This document shows, piece after piece, positions 20,063-30,023 of a stretch of DNA of 64,000 bases. The stretch covers positions 37,411 to 101,410 of the forward strand of contig NZ_AXZL01000070.1 in assembly GCF_000485795.1 (NCBI RefSeq). The letters are read 5' to 3'. Under the pieces are notes generated by a model. It saw nothing but the letters and a program-made list of their open reading frames with translations, searched no databases and had not been told where the DNA came from. Each line of letters starts with the position of its first letter. Within the stretch, counting starts at the first letter, position 1. The position numbers were made by a program, and so were the translations under genes. The DNA is from Shewanella decolorationis S12 (GTDB taxonomy: Bacteria > Pseudomonadota > Gammaproteobacteria > Enterobacterales > Shewanellaceae).

Positions 20063-20593
20063 TTAACGTCGATGTGGTTGGTCGCCAATATCGATAAGTA
20101 CCAGCAGCGCCGCATCGCCACCCCATTCTTTGGGGGCTTGATGAAAGGCTTTTACCTTAGGATGTTGCACCAACCACATAGGCACCTGCTGTTTTAGTAT
20201 GCCAGTGCCGTAACCGTGCATCACACAACAACATTGGCTTTGCTGTTTTACGCAGGCTTGGATCAGCGCCGCGAGCTCGAGTTTAGCCTCAGATTGGCGG
20301 TAACCATGTAAGTCCAGCAATAAATCCGGTTGGTAATCGCCGCGTCTTAAGCGTTTAAGCTCGAGACTGTCGACACCCTCGTCGAGCCAACGCATTGGCC
20401 CCTGAACGGGCAGCAGAGGTTGGTAAGTATCTGAGAAATAACTGTCAGCATGCAGTTGCTGCTCTTTCAGTTCAATTTCCTGTTTGGTTTTTAGGGGCGT
20501 GCGAAAATGCCGCTTATCTTGGGCGATAGGTTTTATCCCCTCGATCAGCGCCGAAAACATCGCCATGCCTTCTTTATCATCGTCTTTATTCAT
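20063..20593 (-). CDS. smrB: Ribosome rescue endonuclease SmrB
   Basis: This 176-aa protein has a C-terminal SMR domain with DLHGY (94-98) and MHGYGTG (125-131), the family signatures. SmrB cleaves mRNA at collided ribosomes in E. coli. The N-terminal region with SYFSDTYQPLLP matches SmrB orthologues. I start at the ATG giving MNKDDDKEG; the open frame extends 21 codons further upstream, but that part does not resemble the family. It is divergent from prmB, as in E. coli. Confidence 0.92.
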   Translation of the reverse strand: MNKDDDKEGMAMFSALIEGIKPIAQDKRHFRTPLKTKQEIELKEQQLHADSYFSDTYQPLLPVQGPMRWLDEGVDSLELKRLRRGDYQPDLLLDLHGYRQSEAKLELAALIQACVKQQSQCCCVMHGYGTGILKQQVPMWLVQHPKVKAFHQAPKEWGGDAALLVLIDIGDQPHRR

Positions 20594-20673
20594 GGCGGGT
20601 ATTCTATTGAATCCTATGGTTTCTGAACAGAGTTCAGTTACAATGTTTACGAACACACAAGCGGGAGAGCGTT

Positions 20674-21618
20674 TTGGATAAGATCTTTGTAGATGAAGCT
20701 GTGACAGAGTTACGCACCATTGGTGATATGTTGCGTTGGGCGGTGAGCCGCTTTAATGATGCTAATGTGTACTATGGCCACGGGACGGATAACGCGTGGG
20801 ATGAGGCGATTGCCTTAGTGTTCCATGCGCTGCACTTGCCTGAAGAAATCGGCCAACAGGTGATTTTAAGTAACTTAACCAGCAGCGAAAAACACAAAAT
20901 TGTCGAGCTTATCATTCGTCGCGTTCGTGAACGTTTGCCAGTGCCATATTTAACCAATAAAGCGCGCTTTGCAGGGCTTGAGTTCTATGTGGATGAGCGC
21001 GTATTGGTGCCACGTTCACCTATCGCCGAGATGATTGCCAATCGCTTTGGCCCTTGGTTATACGGCAAACCCGTTAATCGTATTTTAGATTTATGTACCG
21101 GCAGTGGTTGTATCGCAATTGCCTGTGCCTACGAATTTGATGACGCTGAGGTCGATGCGCTGGATATCAGTGAAGATGCCCTCGATGTGGCGCAAATCAA
21201 CGTTGAAACCTTAGGGGTGATGGACAGAGTCTTCCCGATGCAATCGGATCTGTTTTCAGCCATTCCTGAAGGTCCACAATATGATTTGATTGTATCTAAT
21301 CCGCCCTATGTGGATGAAGAAGATATCGGCGATATGCCAGATGAATACCACCATGAGCCAGCTATTGGTTTAGCTTCCGGTCGTGATGGCCTCGATTTAA
21401 CCAAACGCATTTTAGCGAATGCGGCCCAATACCTGACACCAACGGGGATTTTAGTGGTTGAGGTGGGTAACTCTATGGTGCATCTGATGGAGCAATTCCC
21501 TGAAGTACCTTTCACTTGGGTTAACTTTGAACACGGCGGTGACGGTGTGTTTGTGTTGACGCGCGACCAACTGGTCGAACATCAATCGCTTTTTGCTATT
21601 TATCGCGACGCGCAATAA
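20674..21618 (+). CDS. prmB: Ribosomal protein L3 glutamine methyltransferase PrmB
   Basis: This 314-aa SAM-dependent methyltransferase has motif [12 protein letters not shown] (139-149) and the glutamine-binding NPPY motif (209-212). PrmB methylates the side-chain nitrogen of a Gln in ribosomal protein L3. The start is a TTG with GGGAGAG about 7 bases upstream. Adjacent to aroC and divergent from smrB, which is the enteric arrangement. The related PrmC (release-factor methylase) is excluded by the neighbourhood and the longer N-terminus. Confidence 0.93.
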   Translation: MDKIFVDEAVTELRTIGDMLRWAVSRFNDANVYYGHGTDNAWDEAIALVFHALHLPEEIGQQVILSNLTSSEKHKIVELIIRRVRERLPVPYLTNKARFAGLEFYVDERVLVPRSPIAEMIANRFGPWLYGKPVNRILDLCTGSGCIAIACAYEFDDAEVDALDISEDALDVAQINVETLGVMDRVFPMQSDLFSAIPEGPQYDLIVSNPPYVDEEDIGDMPDEYHHEPAIGLASGRDGLDLTKRILANAAQYLTPTGILVVEVGNSMVHLMEQFPEVPFTWVNFEHGGDGVFVLTRDQLVEHQSLFAIYRDAQ

Positions 21619-21732
21619 TAAATTAGGTTGAGTCTTTTCCCGCTGCCAGTTAGGCTTGCAGCGGGAAAAAGAATTGTCCAGCCATTGCTGGGCGCGGAGC
21701 GATAAGCAAATCATTTAAGGTGTAAAAAGCGG

Positions 21733-22827
21733 ATGTCTGGAAACAGTATTGGTCAAAATTTTGTGGTGACTACCTTTGGTGAAAGTCACGGTGTGGCGCT
21801 CGGTTGTATTATTGATGGTTGCCCACCAGGGCTCGAACTCACCGAAGCCGATATGCAGCATGATTTAGACCGCCGTCGTCCTGGCACATCCCGTTATACC
21901 ACAGCGCGCCGTGAGCCTGATGAAGTACGGATTTTATCCGGTGTGTTTGAGGGCAAAACCACGGGCACTTCCATTGGGCTTTTGATCGAAAACACCGATC
22001 AGCGCAGCCAAGATTATTCCAATATCAAAGATTTATTCCGTCCAGGACATGCCGATTACACCTATCAGCAAAAGTATGGCCTGCGTGATTACCGTGGTGG
22101 CGGCCGTTCATCGGCACGCGAAACCGCTATGCGGGTTGCTGCAGGCGCTGTGGCGAAAAAGTATTTAAAACAAGTGCATGGCATTAGTATCCAAGGCTAT
22201 ATGTCGCAACTTGGACCGATTAGTGCCGAGACCCTCGATTTTAGTCAAATAGAGCAGAACGCCTTTTTCTTCCCCGATGCGAGTAAGCTCGAGGCGCTGG
22301 ATGAGTATATGCGCGAGCTGAAAAAATCCGGTGATTCCATTGGCGCCAAAATCTCTGTGGTAGCGACTGGTGTTCCCGTGGGACTGGGCGAACCCGTATT
22401 CGACAGGCTCGATGCCGACATCGCCCATGCCTTAATGGGCATAAACGCGGTAAAAGGCGTTGAAATCGGCGATGGTTTTGGCGTTGTCACGCAAAAGGGC
22501 TCGGAAGGACGCGATTTAATGTCGCCGCTGGGTTTTGAATCAAATCATGCCGGTGGCATCCTCGGCGGCATCTCATCGGGTCAACCTATTATTGCTCATA
22601 TCGCATTAAAACCGACCTCGAGTATCAGTGTGCCGGGTCAAAGCATGACGGCCCAAGGTGAAATGGCAGAAGTGGTGACTAAAGGTCGTCACGACCCCTG
22701 TGTCGGGATCCGCGCGGTACCGATCGCCGAAGCTATGCTGGCGATTGTGTTGATGGATCATCTGTTAAGACACAGAGCTCAAAATCAGGATGTTCGCAGT
22801 CATACACCTATTCTCGGCATGAGATAG
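21733..22827 (+). CDS. aroC: Chorismate synthase AroC
   Basis: This 364-aa enzyme makes chorismate from EPSP with reduced FMN, the last shared step of aromatic amino-acid synthesis. The family N-terminus GESHG (about 16-20), the [12 protein letters not shown] segment, and the [11 protein letters not shown] segment are all intact. Length equals the family norm. It follows prmB by 114 bases, which include a GC-rich inverted repeat (GCTGCCAGTTAGGCTTGCAGC region, about 21642-21663) that may act as a terminator. Confidence 0.98.
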   Translation: MSGNSIGQNFVVTTFGESHGVALGCIIDGCPPGLELTEADMQHDLDRRRPGTSRYTTARREPDEVRILSGVFEGKTTGTSIGLLIENTDQRSQDYSNIKDLFRPGHADYTYQQKYGLRDYRGGGRSSARETAMRVAAGAVAKKYLKQVHGISIQGYMSQLGPISAETLDFSQIEQNAFFFPDASKLEALDEYMRELKKSGDSIGAKISVVATGVPVGLGEPVFDRLDADIAHALMGINAVKGVEIGDGFGVVTQKGSEGRDLMSPLGFESNHAGGILGGISSGQPIIAHIALKPTSSISVPGQSMTAQGEMAEVVTKGRHDPCVGIRAVPIAEAMLAIVLMDHLLRHRAQNQDVRSHTPILGMR

Positions 22828-22896
22828 GCGCGATGAATGAGACAGTCTGCATGGAATAAAGATGCATAGCGGCTGTGTAATAAATGGAATGCGTTA

Positions 22897-24066
22897 ATGC
22901 CAACTATCTCTAGCACAAGCCAGCAGTTGCGCTGGCTATGTGCCTGTTATTTTTTCTTCTTTTCAATTCTCGGCACTATGATCCCTTACCTTGGGGTCTT
23001 CTTCGAAAACCGTGGATTTAACCCTCAAGAAATCGGTTTTTTACTGGCGATTTTAATGGCGACCCGTATCGTGGCACCCAATGTGTGGGCTAAGGTGGCC
23101 GATCGTACTGGCATGCGCTCCGAGTTGGTGAAGATGGGCGCTGGCGCGGCGATGCTGGCGTATTTGAGTTTCTTCTACCACGGTGGCTTTGTGTATATGG
23201 CGCTGAGCCTTGCGCTGTATACCTTCTTCTGGAACGCGATTTTGGCACAGCTTGAGGTGATCACCCTCGAAACCTTAGGTGAAAATGCTAGCCGCTATGG
23301 GCAAATCCGCAGTTTTGGCAGCATTGGCTATATCTGCTTAGTGGTCGGCGCCGGTTTTGCTATCGGCCAATGGGGCACCGAGGTGTTGCCTTATATTGGT
23401 TTAGCTTTGTTTACTGGGATGCTGGTCAGCGCCTTGCCGTTGCCAGCGAATCGTGCCGTACGTCCTCAAGGGCAGGAGCGGCAGCCGCTCAAATGGACTA
23501 AACCCATTCTGTGGTTCATGGTGTCGGCAATGTTATTACAGATGAGCGCTGGGCCGTTTTACGGCTTCTTTGTGCTTTATCTTAAGCAGGCGGGATACAC
23601 CGAAGCGGCCGCGGGGATCTTTGTTGCCTTAGGTGCAATGGCCGAAATCGTGATGTTTATGTTTGCGCCTCGCTTGCTTGGACGTTATGGCGTCAATACC
23701 TTGCTTGTTGTCAGTATCGCCATGACCGCCGTGCGCTGGTTGCTGGTCGCCTTTGGCGTTGAGAGCATGTTGTTACTGGGCTTAAGCCAAGTGTTGCATG
23801 CGTTCACCTTTGGCTTGACCCATGCGGCCTCGATTCAATTTGTGCATCGAAATTTTGATGCCAGTCATCGCAGCCAAGGGCAAGCCCTGTATGCCAGCTT
23901 AAGCTTTGGGGTTGGCGGCGCGCTCGGGACTTGGATTTGCGGTTATATCTGGGGTGATGGCAGTGGCGCTGTATGGTCTTGGGTATTTGCGGCGGCCTGT
24001 GCCTTTGCGGCCATGTTAGCGGTATTTTTGATCCCTAAGGATAGGGCGCAAGCAGTTGCGTCATAA
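22897..24066 (+). CDS. MFS permease (HcaT/nucleoside-permease-like)
   Basis: This 389-aa integral membrane protein has about 12 hydrophobic helices in two six-helix halves. The start FFFSILGTMIPYLGVFFENR and the DRTG-type loop after helix 2 are typical of the MFS_1-like/PPP group that includes HcaT. The substrate cannot be read from sequence. It lies 70 bases after aroC on the same strand and 65 bases before the next gene, so it may belong to one operon through the SpoU methyltransferase. Confidence 0.85.
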   Translation: MPTISSTSQQLRWLCACYFFFFSILGTMIPYLGVFFENRGFNPQEIGFLLAILMATRIVAPNVWAKVADRTGMRSELVKMGAGAAMLAYLSFFYHGGFVYMALSLALYTFFWNAILAQLEVITLETLGENASRYGQIRSFGSIGYICLVVGAGFAIGQWGTEVLPYIGLALFTGMLVSALPLPANRAVRPQGQERQPLKWTKPILWFMVSAMLLQMSAGPFYGFFVLYLKQAGYTEAAAGIFVALGAMAEIVMFMFAPRLLGRYGVNTLLVVSIAMTAVRWLLVAFGVESMLLLGLSQVLHAFTFGLTHAASIQFVHRNFDASHRSQGQALYASLSFGVGGALGTWICGYIWGDGSGAVWSWVFAAACAFAAMLAVFLIPKDRAQAVAS

Positions 24067-24130
24067 GCTGATATTGATTGTGAAAAGTAACTCATTGTAA
24101 AAACTAAAATAATGAACAAGAGAGGTTAAG

Positions 24131-25315
24131 GTGATCCGGTTTCGTTTAGGCTTAGTCATCAATCCACTGGCGGGTTTAGGTGGCAGTGTGGGTCTCAAGG
24201 GCAGCGATGGCGTGGCCGAGCAGGCACTCGCCTTAGGTGCCGAGCCCAAGGCGATAAAGCGTATGATGCAAGCCTTAGAAGTGATTGCCCCCTATGCCAA
24301 TGATATCGAAATCATTACCGCCTCCGGCGTGATGGGGGAAGACGCCGCTAACGCCTTAGGTTTTAACACCCGTGTGGTGTATCAAACCCCAGATAAAACT
24401 CAGGCCATCGACACGCAAGCCGTAGTGCGTACCTTGCTGAACGAACCGTTGGATTTATTACTGTTTGCAGGGGGCGATGGCACGGCGCGTGATGTATATA
24501 GCGTGTTTGAACAAGCCGTTATCGACGATAAATTGCCCGTGCTTGGTGTGCCAGCTGGGGTGAAAATCCATTCGGGCGTTTATGGCATCACCCCCCATGC
24601 TGCGGGTATGGTGGTGAAAATGCTGCTCGATGGCGAGTTGGTTAGCCTAATGAGCGCCGATGTGATGGATATCGATGAAGCTGCCTTTCGCCAAGGTACG
24701 GTGCGCGCCAAACGATTTGGTGAGCTGTTAGTGCCTGCCGAACCCCGTTATGTGCAAGCGGTGAAGATGGGGGGAAAAGAAGTCGATGAGCTAGTGCTCG
24801 CCGACATTGCCGCCGATGTTATTCAGCAGATGGAAGATGAGCTGTACATTATGGGCTCGGGCAGCACTGTCGCCTTTGTGATGGAGGAACTTGGGCTTGA
24901 TAATACCCTGCTGGGGGTTGACCTTATCCAAGATAAAGCCTTGGTGGCGAGTGATTTAACCGCCAATCAGTTACTCGAACTTACCCAAGATAAGCCAGCA
25001 AAACTCATTATTACCTTGATTGGCGGGCAGGGGCATATTCTTGGTCGTGGCAATCAACAGTTGTCGCCAGAGCTTATCCGCCGCCTAGGCAAGGACAATA
25101 TTATTATCCTCGCCACAAAAACTAAGCTAAAAGCACTTGAAGGACGTCCCTTAATTGTGGATAGTGGCGACCCTCAATTAGATCGTGAGCTTTGTGGCTA
25201 TTACAAAGTGACGACGGGTTACCATGATTATGTGATGTATCAGGTGGCCAACCCAGACTATTCAGATTTATTCTCCTCGGAGATTGCAAGCACCGAGGGG
25301 GCTACTGCCATTTAG
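24131..25315 (+). CDS. ATP-NAD kinase-like protein (COG3199 type)
   Basis: This 394-aa protein has an N-terminal diacylglycerol/NAD-kinase fold. NPLAGLGG (11-18) and the nucleotide motif GGDGTARD (114-121) are intact. The C-terminal region contains IGGQGHILGRGNQQLSP, seen in the uncharacterised long ATP-NAD-kinase group. The start is GTG with AGAGAGG just upstream. The true substrate is not established; it is distinct from the essential NadK, which is shorter. Confidence 0.8.
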   Translation: MIRFRLGLVINPLAGLGGSVGLKGSDGVAEQALALGAEPKAIKRMMQALEVIAPYANDIEIITASGVMGEDAANALGFNTRVVYQTPDKTQAIDTQAVVRTLLNEPLDLLLFAGGDGTARDVYSVFEQAVIDDKLPVLGVPAGVKIHSGVYGITPHAAGMVVKMLLDGELVSLMSADVMDIDEAAFRQGTVRAKRFGELLVPAEPRYVQAVKMGGKEVDELVLADIAADVIQQMEDELYIMGSGSTVAFVMEELGLDNTLLGVDLIQDKALVASDLTANQLLELTQDKPAKLIITLIGGQGHILGRGNQQLSPELIRRLGKDNIIILATKTKLKALEGRPLIVDSGDPQLDRELCGYYKVTTGYHDYVMYQVANPDYSDLFSSEIASTEGATAI

Positions 25316-25345
25316 GCGAAATACGTTATTGGAGAGTTTTACCCT

Positions 25346-25627
25346 ATGTTAGAGCAGTATGAAGATGCATTATCACAATGGATTGAGTCCGTTGTGAGCC
25401 ATGGTGATGACGATGCCTTATTTGCCTGTGGTTATCTGCAAGGCCATGTGGCGGTGGTGTTGTCGCAACTTGAAGACCAAGGCGAGAGCACGCTAGAAGC
25501 CTTACTTGAAAAAATGACTGAATGTTTAGCCCTTGCTCGCCAAGAATTAAATGATGCCGATTACGCGCTGGTAGAAGCGGCGTGGGCAGAGTTGCATGGC
25601 AAGATTGTTAGTCATTTAGCGGCGTAA
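25346..25627 (+). CDS. yfcL: YfcL family protein
   Basis: This 93-aa acidic helical protein matches the conserved small protein YfcL in length, composition and position between aroC and mnmC, as in enterics. Function unknown. It ends directly before the next gene (stop TAA 25625-25627, next ATG 25631), indicating co-translation. Identification is by context and general resemblance. Confidence 0.75.
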   Translation: MLEQYEDALSQWIESVVSHGDDDALFACGYLQGHVAVVLSQLEDQGESTLEALLEKMTECLALARQELNDADYALVEAAWAELHGKIVSHLAA

Positions 25628-25630
25628 TTG

Positions 25631-26239
25631 ATGAGTTCATCCACAACGACTTTGGTTGATGTCATGGCAAAACCTGAGGCGAAGCAAGCGGTTTATATCG
25701 GTTTAGTGAATCCCAAAACGCCCACCAATGTGGGCGGCATTATGCGCGCCTCGGGCTGTTATGGTGTCGATGCGGTGTTCTACACGGGCAAACGCTATGA
25801 ATATGCCGCCCGTGGGCCGCAGCAATATAACGCCGATACGCAGAGCGCCGCCGAGCGCATTCCGTTAACTGGGGTGGCCTCATTACTCGATGCGATCCCA
25901 TCTGACACTAAGCTGGTGTGCGTGGATTTAGTTCTAGGTGCGACACCCTTGCCTGAGTTTGTCCATCCCGAAAAAGCCTTTTATGTGTTTGGGCCTGAGG
26001 ATGGCACCATTGGCCAAGAGATTATCGATAGAGCCGATGCCGTGGTGTACGTGCCTACGGTGGGCTGCATGAATCTGGCGGCGTCGGTTAATGTGCTACT
26101 TTACGACAGATTAGCTAAGGCCCATCGTGAGCAGGTATTTGCTCAAACCGAGTTCGATGGTGATGCCTTGATCCGCCAAAGTCGCGACAACAATAATCGC
26201 ACTCGAGTAAAAACGACTAAACCTGGTTCTTCAAAGTAG
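25631..26239 (+). CDS. SpoU/TrmH family RNA methyltransferase
   Basis: This 202-aa SPOUT-fold methyltransferase shows the three trefoil-knot motifs: NPKTPTNVGGIMRAS (motif 1), YVFGPEDGTIG (motif 2), and MNLAASVNVLLYDRL (motif 3). The target RNA is unknown; family members 2'-O-methylate tRNA or rRNA ribose. An in-frame TTG at 25628 precedes the ATG I chose. It is immediately behind yfcL. Confidence 0.85.
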   Translation: MSSSTTTLVDVMAKPEAKQAVYIGLVNPKTPTNVGGIMRASGCYGVDAVFYTGKRYEYAARGPQQYNADTQSAAERIPLTGVASLLDAIPSDTKLVCVDLVLGATPLPEFVHPEKAFYVFGPEDGTIGQEIIDRADAVVYVPTVGCMNLAASVNVLLYDRLAKAHREQVFAQTEFDGDALIRQSRDNNNRTRVKTTKPGSSK

Positions 26240-26262
26240 TCTTAACAATCAGCATCTGTTCC

Positions 26263-26294
26263 AAAAAGGATTAAGCAATGGCTTAATCCTTTTT
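26263..26294. terminator. Bidirectional terminator
   Basis: AAAAAGGATTAAGC and GCTTAATCCTTTTT flank a short loop and T-run, 24 bases after the methyltransferase stop. It is convergent with mnmC, which ends at 26431. The remaining 136 bases hold nothing recognisable. Confidence 0.85.
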
Positions 26295-26430
26295 TGTTTT
26301 TGCACTTTTATCTTGAGAAAATACCAGCAAGAGTGCTTAGTTTTCTCTTAGCGATAACGCTTAATTGCTGCAACTCAGCTTCTTTATTCAACAACTAATC
26401 AGAAACACTAAACCACTGTGCTGACTTTCA

Positions 26431-28524
26431 CTAAAGTGCTTTGCCTTTGAGCAATTTGCGTAGCCACATCCGATTCGGGCTGAGTTTATTTAAGGTTGGC
26501 CAATCGAGTGGCAACGGCTCTCCGGTTAATTGTGCTGCCAAGCATTCGGCCGCTAAGGGGCCAGAGCTTAATCCCCGCGACCCTAAGCCACCCAAAATAT
26601 AAAGGCCATCGAGGATCGGAGCCGGGGTCGTTTGCCAATAATGCTTGCTTTGTTCTGCCTGCTGCTGATTGAGTTGATGCTGTTCATAGCGCGCCAATAT
26701 TTCAGCCACATCGGGTGCACAGCCCATCATGGGGAAATGATCCCGCGTCACCATGCGCACGCCGATACGGGCGCTATTGCCGCTGATGTCGATATCGTCA
26801 ACCCAGGTTTGGTTGGGGTAGCTTTCTTGCATTTTTCCGAGGTTTTCACGTTGCTCCTGCGGGCAAAAATCGAAGTGTTCCGCCGCTTTGACATAACTGG
26901 CGCCGAGGCAATGCAAGCCTTGATGACTCGGCGTGAGGTAACCGTTCGCGCATAACACAGTCGCCAATTGGCTCAGCTTAAATTGGGCGGGGACGTGGCT
27001 CACTTGGCCGCGAAACGGACTTATCTGTAATCGCTCACTGGCCGAAAATTGGGTGAGCTGCGCACCATTGGCGAGCACGAGTTGGCGGAATGGTCCAAAA
27101 CGTTGGCCTTGACTGTGGAGATACCAAGCCTGCGCATCACACTCGATTTCGGTGATCTCGGTATTGAAATGGCACTGCACATTGGCAAGTTGCGAGGCCT
27201 TGTCCACCGCCGCCTTGGCGTATTCAAATGGGCATACCCAGCCACCAAGGGGATAAAAAAATCCAGCTTTATCAATACCTATTTGGGCTATTTCGTTAGC
27301 TTCATTCGCATCAACGGCGTAGGCGATTTCCGCCGGCCAGTCCTGACTTTGGATGATTTTATCCAGCCGTTGTTGACTGCGCTCATCATGACCCGTTTGC
27401 AGTACCCCACAAAAGTCATGGGAAATCGCGGTAATAGTAGGGGCGGCGTCTGTCTCCATCTTCGACGCATGGCTCAGCGCCTCGATACGGCGACGGCTGA
27501 ACAAAAATGCCTGTTGGAAAAAACGGCTAAGTTCATCATTTTCAGGCGTGAGTAGGGGGTAAATCGCCCCTTGACGATTGCCGGATGCGCCTTGGCCTAA
27601 CTCATTATCTTTGCAAAACAGTATGCTACTTTGGCCACGTTCGGCGAGGGATAGCATTAGGTTCGCTGAGGCCAGTCCGCCACCGACGATGGCAACAGGG
27701 TGATCTTTAGTGGCGAGCGGGGCAGGTTTTGGGGTAAATGCCTGAGCGGTATCGGCTTGTTGGCGCAGCAGTTTGCGCTCATGGAGCAAAATTTCATCGG
27801 TGATAATCTGACTTTGCAGCGCGTCACTTGCATCACCATTCAGGGATTCTGGGCGGACATAAAGCGTGCTAAAGCCACTGCAGTGGGCAAGCTGCTGCAC
27901 GGTTTCAGCCAAATTGACCCCAATCAGCTGCGCATCATCGGCACTCAAACGGGCCATTTGCCAAACTTGCTTGCTGCTTAACTGCGATGCCAAATGCGGT
28001 AAAACCAGCCATTGCTGAATGGGATGAACAGGGCTGTGGGGTAAATTGGTGAGTGAGGTGTGCAGGTCGCCAAAATGTAAATCGACCGTGATGCGGCCGT
28101 CATCAAAAATTAATCTCTGGCACCCTATAATGCGCGCAGGTTTTGCCTTGAGTATGGCATTGGCAATCGGTTGCAAATGGGGCTGGGAAATTAAGCTTTG
28201 CGATTGATCCCAAAGTAATTTAAGTTCGTAATCGTTAATGGGATTGGGTTCAAACACTTTGACTAACAGCCGTGTGTTGCTTTGAGTCTGGGTTTGCCTG
28301 TGATGCAGTAAAGAGAGCAGCTCGAGTCCATCGCCCAGTCCCCATTGCCCCATGACGCACAGTCCTTGACCGAGTTGGGCTGATGGCGTCGTTAAGCGAG
28401 AGCGTCGAAGGCGAGTTAAATTGTCCAGAGACTGTGCAGTAGTCAACGCGCATGGGGGATAAAGGTTGATCAATTGCGGGTAATCACGCTTAAATTGGCA
28501 AGATTTTTGGGGCTTAGCAGTCAA
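26431..28524 (-). CDS. mnmC: MnmC-like tRNA wobble-uridine modification protein, N-terminal domain eroded
   Basis: This 697-aa protein belongs to the bifunctional MnmC family. The C-terminal FAD oxidoreductase (from about residue 274; VAIVGGGLASANL, GASGNRQGAIYPL, GSRGLSSGP) is well conserved and would convert cmnm5U34 to nm5U34. The N-terminal methyltransferase half is strongly divergent. The SAM loop seen as GFGTGLN in E. coli reads GLGDGLE (62-68). The region where E. coli has the DGFAPAKNP catalytic motif reads QQWLVLPHLASQ (170-181). So the final methylation to mnm5U may be lost or altered. The start is TTG, with GAGAG 8-12 bases upstream. It is divergent from fabB. Confidence 0.9.
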   Translation of the reverse strand: MTAKPQKSCQFKRDYPQLINLYPPCALTTAQSLDNLTRLRRSRLTTPSAQLGQGLCVMGQWGLGDGLELLSLLHHRQTQTQSNTRLLVKVFEPNPINDYELKLLWDQSQSLISQPHLQPIANAILKAKPARIIGCQRLIFDDGRITVDLHFGDLHTSLTNLPHSPVHPIQQWLVLPHLASQLSSKQVWQMARLSADDAQLIGVNLAETVQQLAHCSGFSTLYVRPESLNGDASDALQSQIITDEILLHERKLLRQQADTAQAFTPKPAPLATKDHPVAIVGGGLASANLMLSLAERGQSSILFCKDNELGQGASGNRQGAIYPLLTPENDELSRFFQQAFLFSRRRIEALSHASKMETDAAPTITAISHDFCGVLQTGHDERSQQRLDKIIQSQDWPAEIAYAVDANEANEIAQIGIDKAGFFYPLGGWVCPFEYAKAAVDKASQLANVQCHFNTEITEIECDAQAWYLHSQGQRFGPFRQLVLANGAQLTQFSASERLQISPFRGQVSHVPAQFKLSQLATVLCANGYLTPSHQGLHCLGASYVKAAEHFDFCPQEQRENLGKMQESYPNQTWVDDIDISGNSARIGVRMVTRDHFPMMGCAPDVAEILARYEQHQLNQQQAEQSKHYWQTTPAPILDGLYILGGLGSRGLSSGPLAAECLAAQLTGEPLPLDWPTLNKLSPNRMWLRKLLKGKAL

Positions 28525-28662
28525 AGAAATATACTCTCGGTCTCATAATAGGCATTATTTTACCCGCCTTTATGGAAAGCTGACCACTTAATTGAAGCAA
28601 AACAGATACTATTGGCTCAGCAAAAAGTAGGTACTGACATGTACACAATGGATAGCAATAAA

Positions 28663-29874
28663 ATGAAAAGAGTCGTGATCACCGGAATGGGTGTTGTTTC
28701 AAGTATCGGTAATAACAAGCAAGAAGTGACAGAGTCACTTAAAGCGGGCCGTAGTGGTATTACACATTCCGCTCAGTTTGAAGAGATGCAACTACGTAGT
28801 CATGTATGGGGCAATATCAAATTAGATCCTTCTGAGCTGATTGACCGCAAAGCGCTGCGTTTTATGGGCGATGCTGCGGCATATGCTTACATTGCAATGC
28901 AAGAAGCCATTAAGGATGCTCAGTTAACTGAAGAGCAGTATTCAGATCCTCGTGTTGGCTTGATTGTTGGCACTGGCGGCGCCTCGTCTTCTAACCAAGT
29001 ACAAGCAGCGGATATTTTGCGCGAAAAGGGCGTAAAACGTGTCGGTCCTTATATTGTGCCTCGTATTATGGCAAGTACCGCAAGCGCCTGTTTAGCTACT
29101 CCATTCAAAATTAAAGGCATGAACTACTCTATTAGCTCTGCCTGTGCGACCAGCGCTCACTGTATCGGTCACGCTGTTGAACTTATCCAAATGGGTAAGC
29201 AAGATATGGTCTTTGCGGGTGGGGCTGAAGAGCTTGATTGGACACTGACAATGGGCTTCGATGCGATGGGTGCATTGTCGACTAAATATAACGACACTCC
29301 AGAAAAAGCCTCTCGTACCTATGACGCGGACCGTGACGGTTTTGTTATCTCTGGTGGTGGCGGTATCTTAATCGTTGAAGAGTTAGAGCATGCTCTGGCT
29401 CGTGGCGCGAAGATTTACGCCGAAGTGATTGGTTATGGCGCATCATCAGACGGTTACGACATGGTAGCTCCGTCTGGCGAAGGTGCAGTGCGTTGTATGC
29501 AAATGGCTCTGGCCGATGTGGACACGCCAATTGACTACATCAACACCCACGGTACTTCTACTCCAGTTGGTGACGTGCGTGAGTTAGAAGCCCTGCGTGA
29601 AGTTTTTAAAGACAAGTGCCCACCAGTTGCATCGACTAAGTCTATGACAGGCCATGCCCTAGGTGCAGCGGGTGTACACGAAGCCATCTACAGTTTGATC
29701 ATGATGGAAAACAGCTTTATTGCGCCTAGCATCAACATCGATAATTTAGATGAAGCTGCGAAGGCTATGCCAATCGTGCGTGAATACCGCGATGCAGAGC
29801 TAAACACTGTGATGAGTAACAGTTTTGGTTTTGGTGGCACTAACGCAACATTAGTGATGCGTAAATATAAGTAA
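28663..29874 (+). CDS. fabB: 3-oxoacyl-ACP synthase I FabB
   Basis: This 403-aa condensing enzyme performs chain elongation in fatty-acid synthesis and is required for unsaturated fatty acids. The catalytic Cys is in the [12 protein letters not shown] segment, with His in [11 protein letters not shown] and in [13 protein letters not shown] start at the ATG giving [10 protein letters not shown], which matches the E. coli start. In-frame ATGs at 28639 and 28651 are alternatives; the 28639 one has a GTAGG nearby. Divergent from mnmC with a gap of about 140 bases, as in E. coli. Confidence 0.95.
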   Translation: MKRVVITGMGVVSSIGNNKQEVTESLKAGRSGITHSAQFEEMQLRSHVWGNIKLDPSELIDRKALRFMGDAAAYAYIAMQEAIKDAQLTEEQYSDPRVGLIVGTGGASSSNQVQAADILREKGVKRVGPYIVPRIMASTASACLATPFKIKGMNYSISSACATSAHCIGHAVELIQMGKQDMVFAGGAEELDWTLTMGFDAMGALSTKYNDTPEKASRTYDADRDGFVISGGGGILIVEELEHALARGAKIYAEVIGYGASSDGYDMVAPSGEGAVRCMQMALADVDTPIDYINTHGTSTPVGDVRELEALREVFKDKCPPVASTKSMTGHALGAAGVHEAIYSLIMMENSFIAPSINIDNLDEAAKAMPIVREYRDAELNTVMSNSFGFGGTNATLVMRKYK

Positions 29875-29889
29875 GCCATTATTCTCGTT

Positions 29890-29917
29890 AAAAAAGGAAG
29901 CCTAGGCTTCCTTTTTT
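29890..29917 (+). terminator. Terminator after fabB
   Basis: AAAAAAGGAAGCC/GGCTTCCTTTTTT perfect inverted repeat with T-run, 16 bases after the fabB stop. Confidence 0.9.
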
Positions 29918-30023
29918 ATTGGCTAAAATTAAGAATTCGACTCAGGGATTGGGTTTATGATCAGAGTCTTGTTAGAATCCTTGGCTACTCACTCTCTAGC
30001 CCACTTTTATCAGAAAGGTCCCC

